NCBI RefSeq assembly: GCF_019511665.1
Contig: NZ_JAEUAW010000003.1
Coordinates: forward strand, 248,001-312,000
Direction: 5' to 3'
DNA from: Microbacterium jejuense
Lineage (GTDB): Bacteria; Actinomycetota; Actinomycetes; Actinomycetales; Microbacteriaceae
Length of the DNA: 64,000 bases
Below, piece after piece: positions 43,055 to 50,110 of this stretch (position 1 is its first letter; each line of letters starts with the position of its first letter). The position numbers were made by a program, and so were the translations under genes. The notes under the pieces are model-generated. The model was not told the DNA's origin and did not search any database. It saw only the letters and a list, made by a program, of their open reading frames with translations.

Positions 43055-43714
43055 ATGAGAAACGACATCCGCTACGGCATCTTCCTCCGCCCCGACCCCG
43101 CCACGTGCTGGGCGGTCACCCAGACCACGCTCGCGTTGAAGCAGCAGTACGGGTTCGTGGCAGCCGCGGCGTTCGCCCCTCACGCCACCCTGATCGGCAA
43201 CTTCCAATCGTCAGTATCGGAGGCTGAGCTGATCACTACCCTCGACCGCGTGTTCGCCGGAGTACGCCCCTACCCGGTGTACAACTCCGGCATCGAACGA
43301 GCGCCGCGCGGCAACTACTGGTACGACGTCAACCTCGATGCCGCCGGCGCGGAACCGAACCAACCACTGAATGAAATCGCCGCCCGCGTGAAGAGCGCCC
43401 TGCTGCCGCTCCACGTGCCTCACAACGATCGGTTCGCACCAAACGTCGCGGACTACACCTTCGCCGGCCACATCGGGTTGGCCAGCTTCGAGCTGATCGT
43501 CGACCCAAGACTCTCCGTTGAAGTCGGCGGATACCTCGCTGAACTTCCCATCAGCGCGCCATCATCCTTCGAAGCCCGCTGGTACAGCCTCTTCCAGTTC
43601 CGGGCCGACTGGCAGGGACCATGGTGGGAGAACATGCCCTGGCGTCACGTGAAATCTTGGCGGGCCGAGGAGGTTAGCGCAGGCAGCGGCGACGCTCCTC
43701 GGGCGACTGCATGA
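43055..43714 (+). CDS. 2H-phosphoesterase-superfamily protein (copy 2, second motif altered)
   Basis: A 219-residue paralogue of the protein at 40627. The N-terminal halves are nearly the same (RYGIFLRPDPATCWAVTQ). The first motif is intact, PHATLIG (His43, Thr45). The second reads GHIGLAS: His139 is kept but Thr is replaced by Gly. The other copy has HLTL at this place. The altered copy may have a different substrate, reduced activity or a binding or subunit role. GGAGGA precedes the ATG. It is the last gene of the importer operon. Confidence 0.78.
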   Translation: MRNDIRYGIFLRPDPATCWAVTQTTLALKQQYGFVAAAAFAPHATLIGNFQSSVSEAELITTLDRVFAGVRPYPVYNSGIERAPRGNYWYDVNLDAAGAEPNQPLNEIAARVKSALLPLHVPHNDRFAPNVADYTFAGHIGLASFELIVDPRLSVEVGGYLAELPISAPSSFEARWYSLFQFRADWQGPWWENMPWRHVKSWRAEEVSAGSGDAPRATA

Positions 43715-43884
43715 TCACGAGAAGGATCGGTGGGGTTCCCGCTGGGTCCGTCATTCCGGCAGCCATCGCAACGCCGCCGGGCAGCGCTCGACAAGGACGG
43801 CTGCAGCCGAGGACGCTCGAGTGCACTCCGAAGGCCGCGAGATCTCACCCGCTTCCTCGGGACTGTGCGGGATACGTCGCCTCC

Positions 43885-43913
43885 TGTCGGACACGAAGCG
43901 ATGCCATCGGACA
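43885..43913. promoter_or_regulatory. GntR/UTRA-type operator, site I (orphan)
   Basis: TGTCGG (43885-43890), 17 bp, CGGACA (43908-43913), full consensus. No regulon gene starts beside it; it seems to have been carried here as part of the direct repeat shared with site H. Confidence 0.55.
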
Positions 43914-43984
43914 CGTCATATCGGCGTCGGCTCACTTCCAGTGACCGATAGACGACGTGCCTTGGATAGGTAGCCCGGTGATGG
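43885..43984 (+). repeat. about 100-bp direct repeat, right copy
   Basis: Partner of 36132-36231, in the same orientation, with the shared 17-mer TATCGGCGTCGGCTCAC at 43919-43935. Differences are partly codon-neutral in the overlapping broken frame, so the repeat descends from a duplicated gene end. Confidence 0.75.
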
Positions 43985-44119
43985 GCCGATCTTCGCGACC
44001 AACCGCTCAAGCCCGCCCATCCCGGACTTCACCACCGCTACTACGATCTCGTCGTCCTCACCCAAGGTGCGCAGCCCGCGCAGCAGCCGCGTCTTGAAAT
44101 AGTCCGGGTCGATGAACCG
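43916..44119 (-). pseudogene. 3' remnant of an unidentified gene (right)
   Basis: On the minus strand 67 residues are open, from RFIDPDYFKTRLLRGL through DDEIVVAVVKSGMGG to the end PGYLSKARRLSVTGSEPTPI. An in-frame stop lies immediately upstream at 44120-44122 and no start is in sight, so this is a truncated gene. The LVAKIGPSPGYLSKARRL part looks faintly like a helix-turn-helix, but I cannot name the family. No gene is supported in the flanks 43715-43884 and 44123-44241. Confidence 0.55.
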
Positions 44120-44241
44120 TCAGCGCTTCGCCTCGCTCCGTGTTTGCGTCGCCCGGGGCCCTTGCCTGCGCCGGGAGGGTCGGCCATCGCCAACACCTGC
44201 CGGTCGCGGATCAGACAGGTGCTTGAAGTGGTCGGAGTCCG

Positions 44242-44505
44242 TCAAGCGAGTGCTCTTTCGATCTCGTCATACTCCTCATCGGAGAGCAGGTCTAGCCCCA
44301 CATAGGCGTGGTAGACGGCGTCGAAGCTGTTGTTCACGACCTCCCCGTCGTCCGCTTCGCTCTGAGTCTTGTACTGCGGGTCGTAGTTCCAGTGCTTGAG
44401 TGCCTCGACGAACTGCTCGTGCGAGATCTCGCCGCGCTGGGCCTGACGCACGAGCTCCATGGCTGTCGCGGCCACCGGCTTGTCGGTCGGCACGACGACG
44501 TTCAT
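44242..44505 (-). CDS. small acidic protein, unknown function
   Basis: An 87-residue acidic protein that I do not recognise. It is mostly helical by composition (AMELVRQAQRGEISHEQFVEA, LLSDEEYDEIERALA) with a tyrosine-rich middle. Its ATG overlaps the stop of the 59-residue gene at 44502 in an ATGA junction, so the two form a coupled pair. Such pairs of small genes are common beside mobile elements; toxin-antitoxin identity is not supported by any motif. Confidence 0.6.
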   Translation of the reverse strand: MNVVVPTDKPVAATAMELVRQAQRGEISHEQFVEALKHWNYDPQYKTQSEADDGEVVNNSFDAVYHAYVGLDLLSDEEYDEIERALA

Positions 44506-44681
44506 TTCCAGCCCCTCTCCTCGCTCTTGCCCAGCGAGGCGCCGAGCTCCTGCAGCCGAACGCCGTTGCCGAAGCGGAGAGCCAGCAGGCGCTCGTTGAT
44601 CGCCTCCTCGAGGACACCGGGGAGCCGCCGCAGATTCACGAGCTCGCGAAGCTCCGCAGCGGTGTCAGCGGTCTCGGTCAT
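44502..44681 (-). CDS. 59-residue protein, unknown function
   Basis: A short gene, below the usual ORF cut-off, encoding 59 residues: TAAELRELVNLRRLPGVLEEA at the start and VRLQELGASLGKSEERGWK at the end. It has good high-GC codon third positions. The composition is alpha-helical, and the end could form a short DNA-binding helix pair. It is translationally coupled to the gene at 44242. Confidence 0.55.
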   Translation of the reverse strand: MTETADTAAELRELVNLRRLPGVLEEAINERLLALRFGNGVRLQELGASLGKSEERGWK

Positions 44682-45119
44682 TGTGGTCGCGTCCTTGCGC
44701 CCCAGCCTACCGAGGCTTCATGCATTGACATACATACATGCGAGTCGCTTCTTCTTTGAGTCAGTCGCCGATCGGGGCGAACGCCGCATCGCTCTAACGG
44801 CCATTAGCGTCGGATCGCGAGAACCCGCTCACCACGCCTTCCGACCATGGGCTGGCGGTGTTCGAGTCCCAGGCAGCGCGGCTCTACGGGCGCTGCCGCC
44901 ACCTCCACCCAGGACGGAGTCGCCGTAGGGTCCAAGGTACTGCGCAGGCGACTTCTGGGACACCCCGACCGAGACCTCGGTGCACCAGCCGGAACGTCCT
45001 CGCCCGGCCGCCGGACGGCGCCCGAGGAGCGACCACCCCGAATACTCCACTTCGGAATATGCAACTCCACCAGTATCGGGGATCACGACGTGCCCTGTTG
45101 TGCGCCAACCGACAACAGC
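44682..45119. other. gap without a supported gene
   Basis: Several frames are open on both strands, but none shows family motifs, a ribosome site or a consistent codon bias. A GTTCGAGTCCC word near 44867 looks like a tRNA T-arm, but its stem does not pair and no acceptor stem is present. Confidence 0.4.
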
Positions 45120-45153
45120 ACATCCCCTCCCACCATGCGGTGAGAGGGGATGT
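45120..45153 (-). terminator. hairpin after the DUF3263 gene
   Basis: ACATCCCCT (45120-45128) pairs with AGGGGATGT (45145-45153), with inner CACC/GGTG pairing. It follows the minus-strand gene ending at 45159. Confidence 0.7.
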
Positions 45154-45158
45154 GATCG

Positions 45159-45353
45159 TCAGGCAGCGCTGCGCAGAACGCGTCTCGCGGTGAATGGGTC
45201 ATGCGCGAGTCCCTCGAGGGACCCCGCGGCGCGGTGAAGCAATTGGTAGTACCGGGCTGGCTTCATGTCGAACTGGCGGATGATCGCTTCTTCCTTCGCA
45301 CCCGTGTGGCGCGGCCATGCACGCTCGAACTCGAGCAACTCCCCCGGTGTCAC
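45159..45353 (-). CDS. DUF3263 family protein
   Basis: A 64-residue protein matching DUF3263, a small actinobacterial family of unknown function: ELLEFERAWPRHTGAKEEAI followed by FDMKPARYYQLLHR and DPFTARRVLRS. The pattern resembles a helix-turn-helix around RYYQLL. The GTG start at 45353 overlaps the stop of the upstream gene in a GTGA junction. The frame is open to 45449, but the extra part overlaps that gene and is not conserved. Confidence 0.78.
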   Translation of the reverse strand: MTPGELLEFERAWPRHTGAKEEAIIRQFDMKPARYYQLLHRAAGSLEGLAHDPFTARRVLRSAA

Positions 45354-45553
45354 ACCGGACGCTCGACGAGCGTGTACGCCCGAACGAAGTACCGCTCCGT
45401 GCAGATGTTCTCGTGCGGTGAGTCGATCTCGCCCCACCCGACGAGGCACTCACCGTCCATCTCGAACACGTCCTCGACGACGACCTCAACGCTGTCGCGG
45501 TTCCGCCGCCAGACGTCATCCTGCTGCGCGCGGCTCTGATCCCCAGTCCCCAT
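45350..45553 (-). CDS. small protein, unknown function
   Basis: A 67-residue protein with a basic N-terminus and an acidic beta-rich rest (SVEVVVEDVFEMDGECLVGWG, YFVRAYTLVERPV). No family is recognised. It is coupled to the DUF3263 gene by the GTGA overlap. The start at 45553 has no clear ribosome site. Confidence 0.55.
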   Translation of the reverse strand: MGTGDQSRAQQDDVWRRNRDSVEVVVEDVFEMDGECLVGWGEIDSPHENICTERYFVRAYTLVERPV

Positions 45554-45605
45554 GGGGAACCATGATGCCTAGAACCACCGACATCCGCCCGATAGCCTGA
45601 GCCGC

Positions 45606-45875
45606 ATGAACAGCGACGACGCTCCCGCGACCGCGAAGCCCGTCAGCGCCGCCGCCGTGACGGCTCTCATTCTCGGGCTCGCCGCACTCGTCCTCATCCC
45701 GGTCGCCGCTGGCACCTACCCCATCGCGCTGATCCTCGGCGCCGCCGCGATCATCCTCGGCATCGTCGCCGTGGTGAACTCACGGCGGGGCACCGGAGGC
45801 GGGTGGCTCGCGTACGCCGGATCCGTCGCCGGCCTGGTCGCCGTCATCCTCGTGGCGATTCTCAGCCTCACCTGA
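45606..45875 (+). CDS. small membrane protein, DUF4190-like
   Basis: An 89-residue protein with three closely spaced hydrophobic helices (VTALILGLAALVLIPVAAG, ALILGAAAIILGIVAVV, YAGSVAGLVAVILVAIL). The pattern of short repeats around Gly-Leu-Ala and the break NSRRGTGGGW resembles DUF4190 proteins. Function unknown. A protein of similar plan is encoded at 50111. Confidence 0.65.
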   Translation: MNSDDAPATAKPVSAAAVTALILGLAALVLIPVAAGTYPIALILGAAAIILGIVAVVNSRRGTGGGWLAYAGSVAGLVAVILVAILSLT

Positions 45876-45930
45876 TCCCCCGCGATCAACCCTCTTCCGC
45901 GTCGTCATGGCCGCCGCTACCTTGTGCGCC

Positions 45931-46182
45931 ATGGCGAACAACGATGAGGACAGGTACGTCGTCCCGAACAAGGAGCGTGGCGGGTGGGATGTGATCAAGG
46001 AGCACGCGAAGCGCGCGTCCGCTCACTTCGACACCCAGGCCGAAGCGATCGACCGCGCACGGGAGATCGTCGAGAACACAGGCCGCGGCCGCGGCGACGT
46101 ACGCATCCAGGGGAAGAACGGCAAGTTCCGCGACGCCGACTCCGGATCAAAGAACGAGACTGCGGCGAAGGACCGCCGCTAG
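45931..46182 (+). CDS. DUF2188 domain protein
   Basis: An 83-residue protein with the DUF2188 pattern: YVVPNKERGGWDVIKEHAKRA, then HFDTQAEAIDRAREIV and the C-terminal VRIQGKNGKFRDADSG. The family is small, basic and of unknown function. The ATG at 45931 begins the conserved region; an ATG at 45907 in frame adds eight residues without conservation. Confidence 0.8.
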   Translation: MANNDEDRYVVPNKERGGWDVIKEHAKRASAHFDTQAEAIDRAREIVENTGRGRGDVRIQGKNGKFRDADSGSKNETAAKDRR

Positions 46183-46201
46183 TCGAGCAGCCCGGCCGGC
46201 C

Positions 46202-46402
46202 TCACCAGAAGAAGCTCCAGCCGTCGTCGTACGCCTCGCGCAGCGCGACGTACTGGTCTCCGTCGAGCTGATCGACGACACCCAGGGCACGCGCGACGTC
46301 ACGGCCGGAGTACAGACGGTGGTGGAGCTTGCCCATCTGCTGGGCTTCGGCGTGGTCGCCGCCGAGGGTGCGGGCTCGGTCGACGAGGTTGTCTTCAGGC
46401 AC
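46202..46402 (-). CDS. small protein, unknown function
   Basis: A 66-residue acidic protein from a GTG at 46402, ending GDQYVALREAYDDGWSFFW. It has consistent high-GC third positions, but no family is recognised. It is divergent from the zinc-ribbon gene at 46450. Confidence 0.45.
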   Translation of the reverse strand: MPEDNLVDRARTLGGDHAEAQQMGKLHHRLYSGRDVARALGVVDQLDGDQYVALREAYDDGWSFFW

Positions 46403-46449
46403 GAGGGCATCCTGCAGCAGGGTTCCGACATCGGCGTACGCTCGACTAC

Positions 46450-46620
46450 ATGACGGATCCGCTCGACGACGGCGCGCAGCTGCGGTGCCCGAACGACGGC
46501 ATCCTCATGCGCGACATCGCCGGCGGGTGGGAGTGTCCCGAATGCGGCCATACGATCACGCCGACGATGCCGATCCGGATCCCGCAGAAGTTCGACGGGC
46601 CGAGCCTCAGGGGCTGGTGA
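46450..46620 (+). CDS. small zinc-ribbon protein
   Basis: A 56-residue gene below the usual ORF cut-off. LRCPNDG and WECPECGHTI supply three Cys (one in the first motif and a CPEC pair), with His a possible fourth ligand. It probably binds zinc and nucleic acid or protein; the role is unknown. Confidence 0.6.
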   Translation: MTDPLDDGAQLRCPNDGILMRDIAGGWECPECGHTITPTMPIRIPQKFDGPSLRGW

Positions 46621-46705
46621 AGCTCCACGGTCGGCAGTCAGGTCAGTTATCCACATCGTGATGATTAGCCCGTCGTCGGCCGAAGGCTCTTGCTAGCTTC
46701 CTCGC

Positions 46706-48076
46706 ATGAGCGAAAATAGACAGCGGCCACAGCTGAGCAGACGAGCACTGTTGACCACGGGCTCGTTACTGGCCGGGGCGGCCTTGGTCGGGCTCGAGCG
46801 ACCGACACGGGCAAATGCTTGGCCAGCGGGCTGGCCGCCGGATGCGTCCGACTACGCCGCCGTCGATCGGGTCGCCCCACCGGGATTCGTCCAGCCGTTC
46901 ACCGCTCCGATACCACGGATCTCCTCGCCCTACCGGTCCTACCGCACCTGTCAGTGTTCAAACCCGCATGTCGGCACCGACTACAACTACGACGGCATCC
47001 GAGGTCGCGAGTTCTACTCGATCGGGCCGGGCAGAGTCGTGGCAAAGGGCGATGCGTCGGCCATGGGTTACTACATCGGCATCGATCACGGCGACGGGGT
47101 ATTCAGCCGTTACCTGCACATGGATGTCCCGAGCGCCCTGAACATCGGGGACAGCGTCGCTGCGGGGACGCTGATCGGGTACGTCGGCTCCCGGGGCGCA
47201 GGCGCTGCTCACCTGCATCTTGAGGTCTGCGTCAACAACGGCACTCAGTATCAGAGTCCTGAAGTATGGCTCAGCAACTCGCCTGCCGTCGGCGAGCCAG
47301 CTCCAACGCCTGTCGCCGAACGTTCCTTCTCCATCAACACCGCCGGGACGCTCGAGGGAAAGGAATCCGCGCTCGCGCCAGTGGTGCCATTGCGCGAGAA
47401 CATCGCTGCGGTGTCGGCCGACGGGTTGACTGTGGCAGCGGTCGACATCTGGGGCGGCGCGTGGGTGCTGCGAGGAGGTTTTGACACTGGTTGGGTCGGT
47501 CTAGCGAGCAACGCTCAGGATGTCGCAGTCGATGGCGACCGGTTCGTCGTCCTCCACAAGGACGGGAACGTCATGGCGAAGGACGGGCTCTTCTCCAGCA
47601 CCTGGGTCCCGCAAATCGGAGGCGTCAGCCAAATCGACGCGGCCAATGGTCGCATCGGAGTTGTCGCCGGCGGCCTCCTCAAAGTGAAGGAGGGCACCCT
47701 CTTTGCTGAATGGACAAACCAATACGGCGGGGTTACCGACTTCGCCTTGCATGGGAACCGTATCGGCGTGGTCTCAGGGGGCGCTGCTTACGTCAAGGAG
47801 GGCAATCTCTTCGACGGCTGGGTACCAATGGCGGGCGCCCAGCGGATCGAGCTGACAAGCGACCGCGTGGGACTTCTCAACGGGTCGAGCCTGGACATCA
47901 AGGCGGGGAATCTGTTTGAAGGCTGGGAGAACGTGGCACCCTCCGCGAGCGACTTCGCCCTGTCTGGGAACCGGATCGCCGTTCGCAGCGGGGGCAGTGT
48001 CGTCGTCAAGACGGGTGCACTCAACGCTGGATGGAATGGCTATTTCGCGAACTCCGTGAAAATTGCGCTGAACTAA
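46706..48076 (+). CDS. Tat-exported M23 peptidase with C-terminal propeller-like repeats
   Basis: A 456-residue secreted protein. The N-terminus has a Tat signal (SRRALLTTG then a hydrophobic run and cleavage near ANA). Residues 70-200 form an M23 (LytM) metallopeptidase domain with zinc ligands His88 and Asp92 in HVGTDYNYDG and the pair His169/His171 in AHLHLEV. It should cut peptidoglycan cross-bridges outside the cell. From about residue 235 six repeats of about 37 residues follow, each with a G-x-L-F-x-x-W core and ending in an NR or DR turn, suggestive of a beta-propeller or lectin-like wall-binding domain. It is on the strand opposite the prophage tail genes and may be host or cargo. 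Confidence 0.85.
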   Translation: MSENRQRPQLSRRALLTTGSLLAGAALVGLERPTRANAWPAGWPPDASDYAAVDRVAPPGFVQPFTAPIPRISSPYRSYRTCQCSNPHVGTDYNYDGIRGREFYSIGPGRVVAKGDASAMGYYIGIDHGDGVFSRYLHMDVPSALNIGDSVAAGTLIGYVGSRGAGAAHLHLEVCVNNGTQYQSPEVWLSNSPAVGEPAPTPVAERSFSINTAGTLEGKESALAPVVPLRENIAAVSADGLTVAAVDIWGGAWVLRGGFDTGWVGLASNAQDVAVDGDRFVVLHKDGNVMAKDGLFSSTWVPQIGGVSQIDAANGRIGVVAGGLLKVKEGTLFAEWTNQYGGVTDFALHGNRIGVVSGGAAYVKEGNLFDGWVPMAGAQRIELTSDRVGLLNGSSLDIKAGNLFEGWENVAPSASDFALSGNRIAVRSGGSVVVKTGALNAGWNGYFANSVKIALN

Positions 48077-48082
48077 ATCGCC

Positions 48083-48114
48083 GCGCGCCTCCCGGACGTG
48101 TCTGGGAGGCGCGC
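48083..48114 (+). terminator. hairpin after the M23 peptidase gene
   Basis: GCGCGCCTCCC (48083-48093) and GGGAGGCGCGC (48104-48114) pair perfectly around 10 nt, 7 bp after the stop. Confidence 0.8.
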
Positions 48115-48219
48115 TGGGGAATCATCGGAACCAGTCCGCGACGAACGGGCGCCCGGTGTCAGACGACCCTCACCGCTATTCTTGAAGCCTCGGCCGGAGG
48201 AAGGAATCCCGGCCCACCC

Positions 48220-48525
48220 GTGACCAAGAACCGACGCTACGAGGCTTACTACGACGCCCTGAACGACAAGGCGATCGCAGAGGCCTCGCCCCGCCCAACC
48301 ACCCTGCCGCAGCAGGCGTTCGGCCCGAACCCGATCCACTGGGTTCCACGAAGCGAGTCCAAGCCTGCCGTGTGGGCGTGGGTGTCATGGCCCGACCGCC
48401 CCGCCGAACGCATTGCGGCGTTCGCACGCGGGTGGAACGACCGGGTCGTGAACGTCGAGTGGAACGGTCCCCGCGGCACCACCGAGACTATGGTGTGGCG
48501 GAACGCCGTCACCCGCCGCTCGTAG
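48220..48525 (+). CDS. hypothetical protein
   Basis: A 101-residue protein from GTG 48220, with many Trp and Pro (IHWVPRSESKPAVWAWVSWPDRPAERI) and a basic end. No family is recognised. A GGAGGAAGG stretch lies upstream but farther than usual (about 15 nt). It is probably in one unit with the gene at 48535. Confidence 0.5.
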   Translation: MTKNRRYEAYYDALNDKAIAEASPRPTTLPQQAFGPNPIHWVPRSESKPAVWAWVSWPDRPAERIAAFARGWNDRVVNVEWNGPRGTTETMVWRNAVTRRS

Positions 48526-48534
48526 GATCGACGC

Positions 48535-48810
48535 ATGCTGATCGGCCGCATCCGTCCCCTGGAGACCCGCACCATCGAGGTGGAGGGCGACTCCCTCGCC
48601 GCACTGCAGGCGGCCGTCGACGCGCAGCTCCCCGACGGGTGGGCGGCGACCAACGTGCCGGCCGCCATGCCGAAGGGGTCGCACCTACTCACGTCGACAG
48701 CCACGATCACGCGCATGGACGGTGTGCAGGAGATCGAGGCCGACGACATGGCCGCGCTCGAGGCCAAGGTGCCCCAGGGGTGGCGGCTGCTGAGCGTCCG
48801 CGCGCTCTGA
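48535..48810 (+). CDS. hypothetical protein
   Basis: A 91-residue protein with two related halves, each pairing an E-x-D sentence with a following helix (IEVEGDSLAALQAAVDAQLPDG and EIEADDMAALEAKVPQG), each ending in GW. This looks like an internal duplication of a small alpha-beta unit. Function unknown. It ends just before a typical terminator. Confidence 0.6.
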   Translation: MLIGRIRPLETRTIEVEGDSLAALQAAVDAQLPDGWAATNVPAAMPKGSHLLTSTATITRMDGVQEIEADDMAALEAKVPQGWRLLSVRAL

Positions 48811-48830
48811 CCAGCCGCGGACACGAAATT

Positions 48831-48867
48831 GCCCCTCTCACACCGCGGTGCGAGAGGGGCTGCTTTT
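48831..48867 (+). terminator. Rho-independent terminator
   Basis: GCCCCTCTC (48831-48839) and GAGAGGGGC (48852-48860) form the stem and TGCTTTTT follows. It ends the unit 48220-48810. Confidence 0.88.
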
Positions 48868-49023
48868 TCACGTCGTGCGTGCGTTGAACCGTCGCGTACG
48901 ACGGCGAGACTCTTCGTCTCGCACAAGCCGCTCCGCATTCGCGCGGCGCGCTTGCAGGGCTTGTTCGTCGAAACGCCCGGTCCGGCTCTGCTGGCTAGGC
49001 GTTACCTTGATTCGATCTGCCAT
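48868..49023 (-). CDS. small Arg-rich protein, unknown function
   Basis: A 51-residue very basic protein (RFDEQALQARRANAERLV, ending RRRTRRFNARTT), probably one long helix that could bind nucleic acid. The ATG at 49023 has GGAGAA 4-5 nt upstream; the frame is open to 49101 without a better start. Confidence 0.45.
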   Translation of the reverse strand: MADRIKVTPSQQSRTGRFDEQALQARRANAERLVRDEESRRRTRRFNARTT

Positions 49024-49097
49024 CGGCTTCTCCCCACGTCGCCTAGTTCGGAGTGTACGGACAGCGTGTGACATCGCCCGGTAGACACGACGCTGAT

Positions 49098-49919
49098 TCA
49101 TCTCGACCTCAATCGGTATCCGACGGCGAGCAACCCTGCGAGGACCTCAACTAGCGGGACGTCTGTCTCGTCGAGATCGCCGGGTGTCGGCGCGTCGACG
49201 GTGAGCATTCCGAAGGCCTCATCCTTCACCAGGATAGGCACAGATATATAGGTGCGGTACCCCCGGCCGGACCCCTTCCACGCCTTGTCGTACTCCGCCG
49301 CCGTGTTGGGGACGAACTTCGGCTTCCCGCCTGACAGCCACTCGAACGCCGCATCGCCCCGACCGCCGTCCCCAGCCACGAACGGCTCGGGCTTGTCGCG
49401 GCGGCGACCCGCTGAGTCCTCGACGACCAACCGCTTCCTCGGTCCGTCTATCTCGACGCGGTACACGACCATTCGGACATCCTTGACGCCGGGGAAGAGA
49501 ACAGCCTTGGACTGCAGGACGTGGCTGACAGTCTTCTCGAACGGCACTGCGCGCCGGTTGGAGGGTTCGGAGGCCATCTTTCCCACGAGGGCCAGAACCG
49601 GGAGCACCGCCTCGGTTACGGCGAGCTGGGCTGTCGCGCCCTCTCGGGTGCGCACTGATTCAGAATGCCGGCGCTCGCGCTCGATCAGGGCTGACAGGAT
49701 ACCTGCGAGAACGACAGCTGCGACAGCGATCGCGACATTGACGGGGCGGTCCTTGACCGGTGCGAATCCCGCGAGGATCGCGAATAGACCGCCTAGGCCA
49801 TTCAGGACGATGACGAGGGTGACAGGCAGCCACGCGAGCTTGTTGAAGCACCAGTCGAGCCCCGCATGCAACGCCTCGGCTATCGACCGCGACGAGTCGT
49901 CCCCGTTGTCCCCCACCAC
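49098..49919 (-). CDS. membrane-anchored GAF-domain protein
   Basis: A 273-residue protein with two N-terminal transmembrane helices (LPVTLVIVLNGLGGLFAILAG and VNVAIAVAAVVLAGILSALI), a short coiled coil and a GAF-type domain in residues 115-270 (YRTYISVPILVKDEAFGMLTVDAPTPGDLDETD). No output domain such as a kinase or HTH is attached, so it may act through a partner. Similar orphan GAF membrane proteins occur near actinobacterial mobile elements, but the signal is unknown. Confidence 0.75.
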   Translation of the reverse strand: MVGDNGDDSSRSIAEALHAGLDWCFNKLAWLPVTLVIVLNGLGGLFAILAGFAPVKDRPVNVAIAVAAVVLAGILSALIERERRHSESVRTREGATAQLAVTEAVLPVLALVGKMASEPSNRRAVPFEKTVSHVLQSKAVLFPGVKDVRMVVYRVEIDGPRKRLVVEDSAGRRRDKPEPFVAGDGGRGDAAFEWLSGGKPKFVPNTAAEYDKAWKGSGRGYRTYISVPILVKDEAFGMLTVDAPTPGDLDETDVPLVEVLAGLLAVGYRLRSR

Positions 49920-50110
49920 AGATGGGCACTTTACCTGGCCTTCTGCCTACATGACGAACGCGCCCAACCCTCCAGAGCCTCCAGTGGAGGATGAGCTCGG
50001 CGCGAAGATCATCCAGCACGACGCGCAGTGGGAACGACAGAACCACCCTCCCGGCCGAAGCCAGAAGGGCGGTAACTCGGGAGTAGTGCGTGCGATAGGT
50101 GAATCAGTAC

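Noticed and set aside
43645..44010. 121-residue minus-strand frame
   Set aside because: It is read in another frame from the pseudogene remnant and overlaps the end of the 2H gene; no family resemblance.
44810..44885. tRNA-like sequence that could mark a prophage attachment site
   Set aside because: Only a GTTCGAGTCCC word is present. The T-stem does not pair and no acceptor, D or anticodon arm can be drawn.
44829..45086. 85-residue minus-strand frame
   Set aside because: It overlaps other equally plausible frames, has no motif or ribosome site and is Gly/Arg-rich by base composition.
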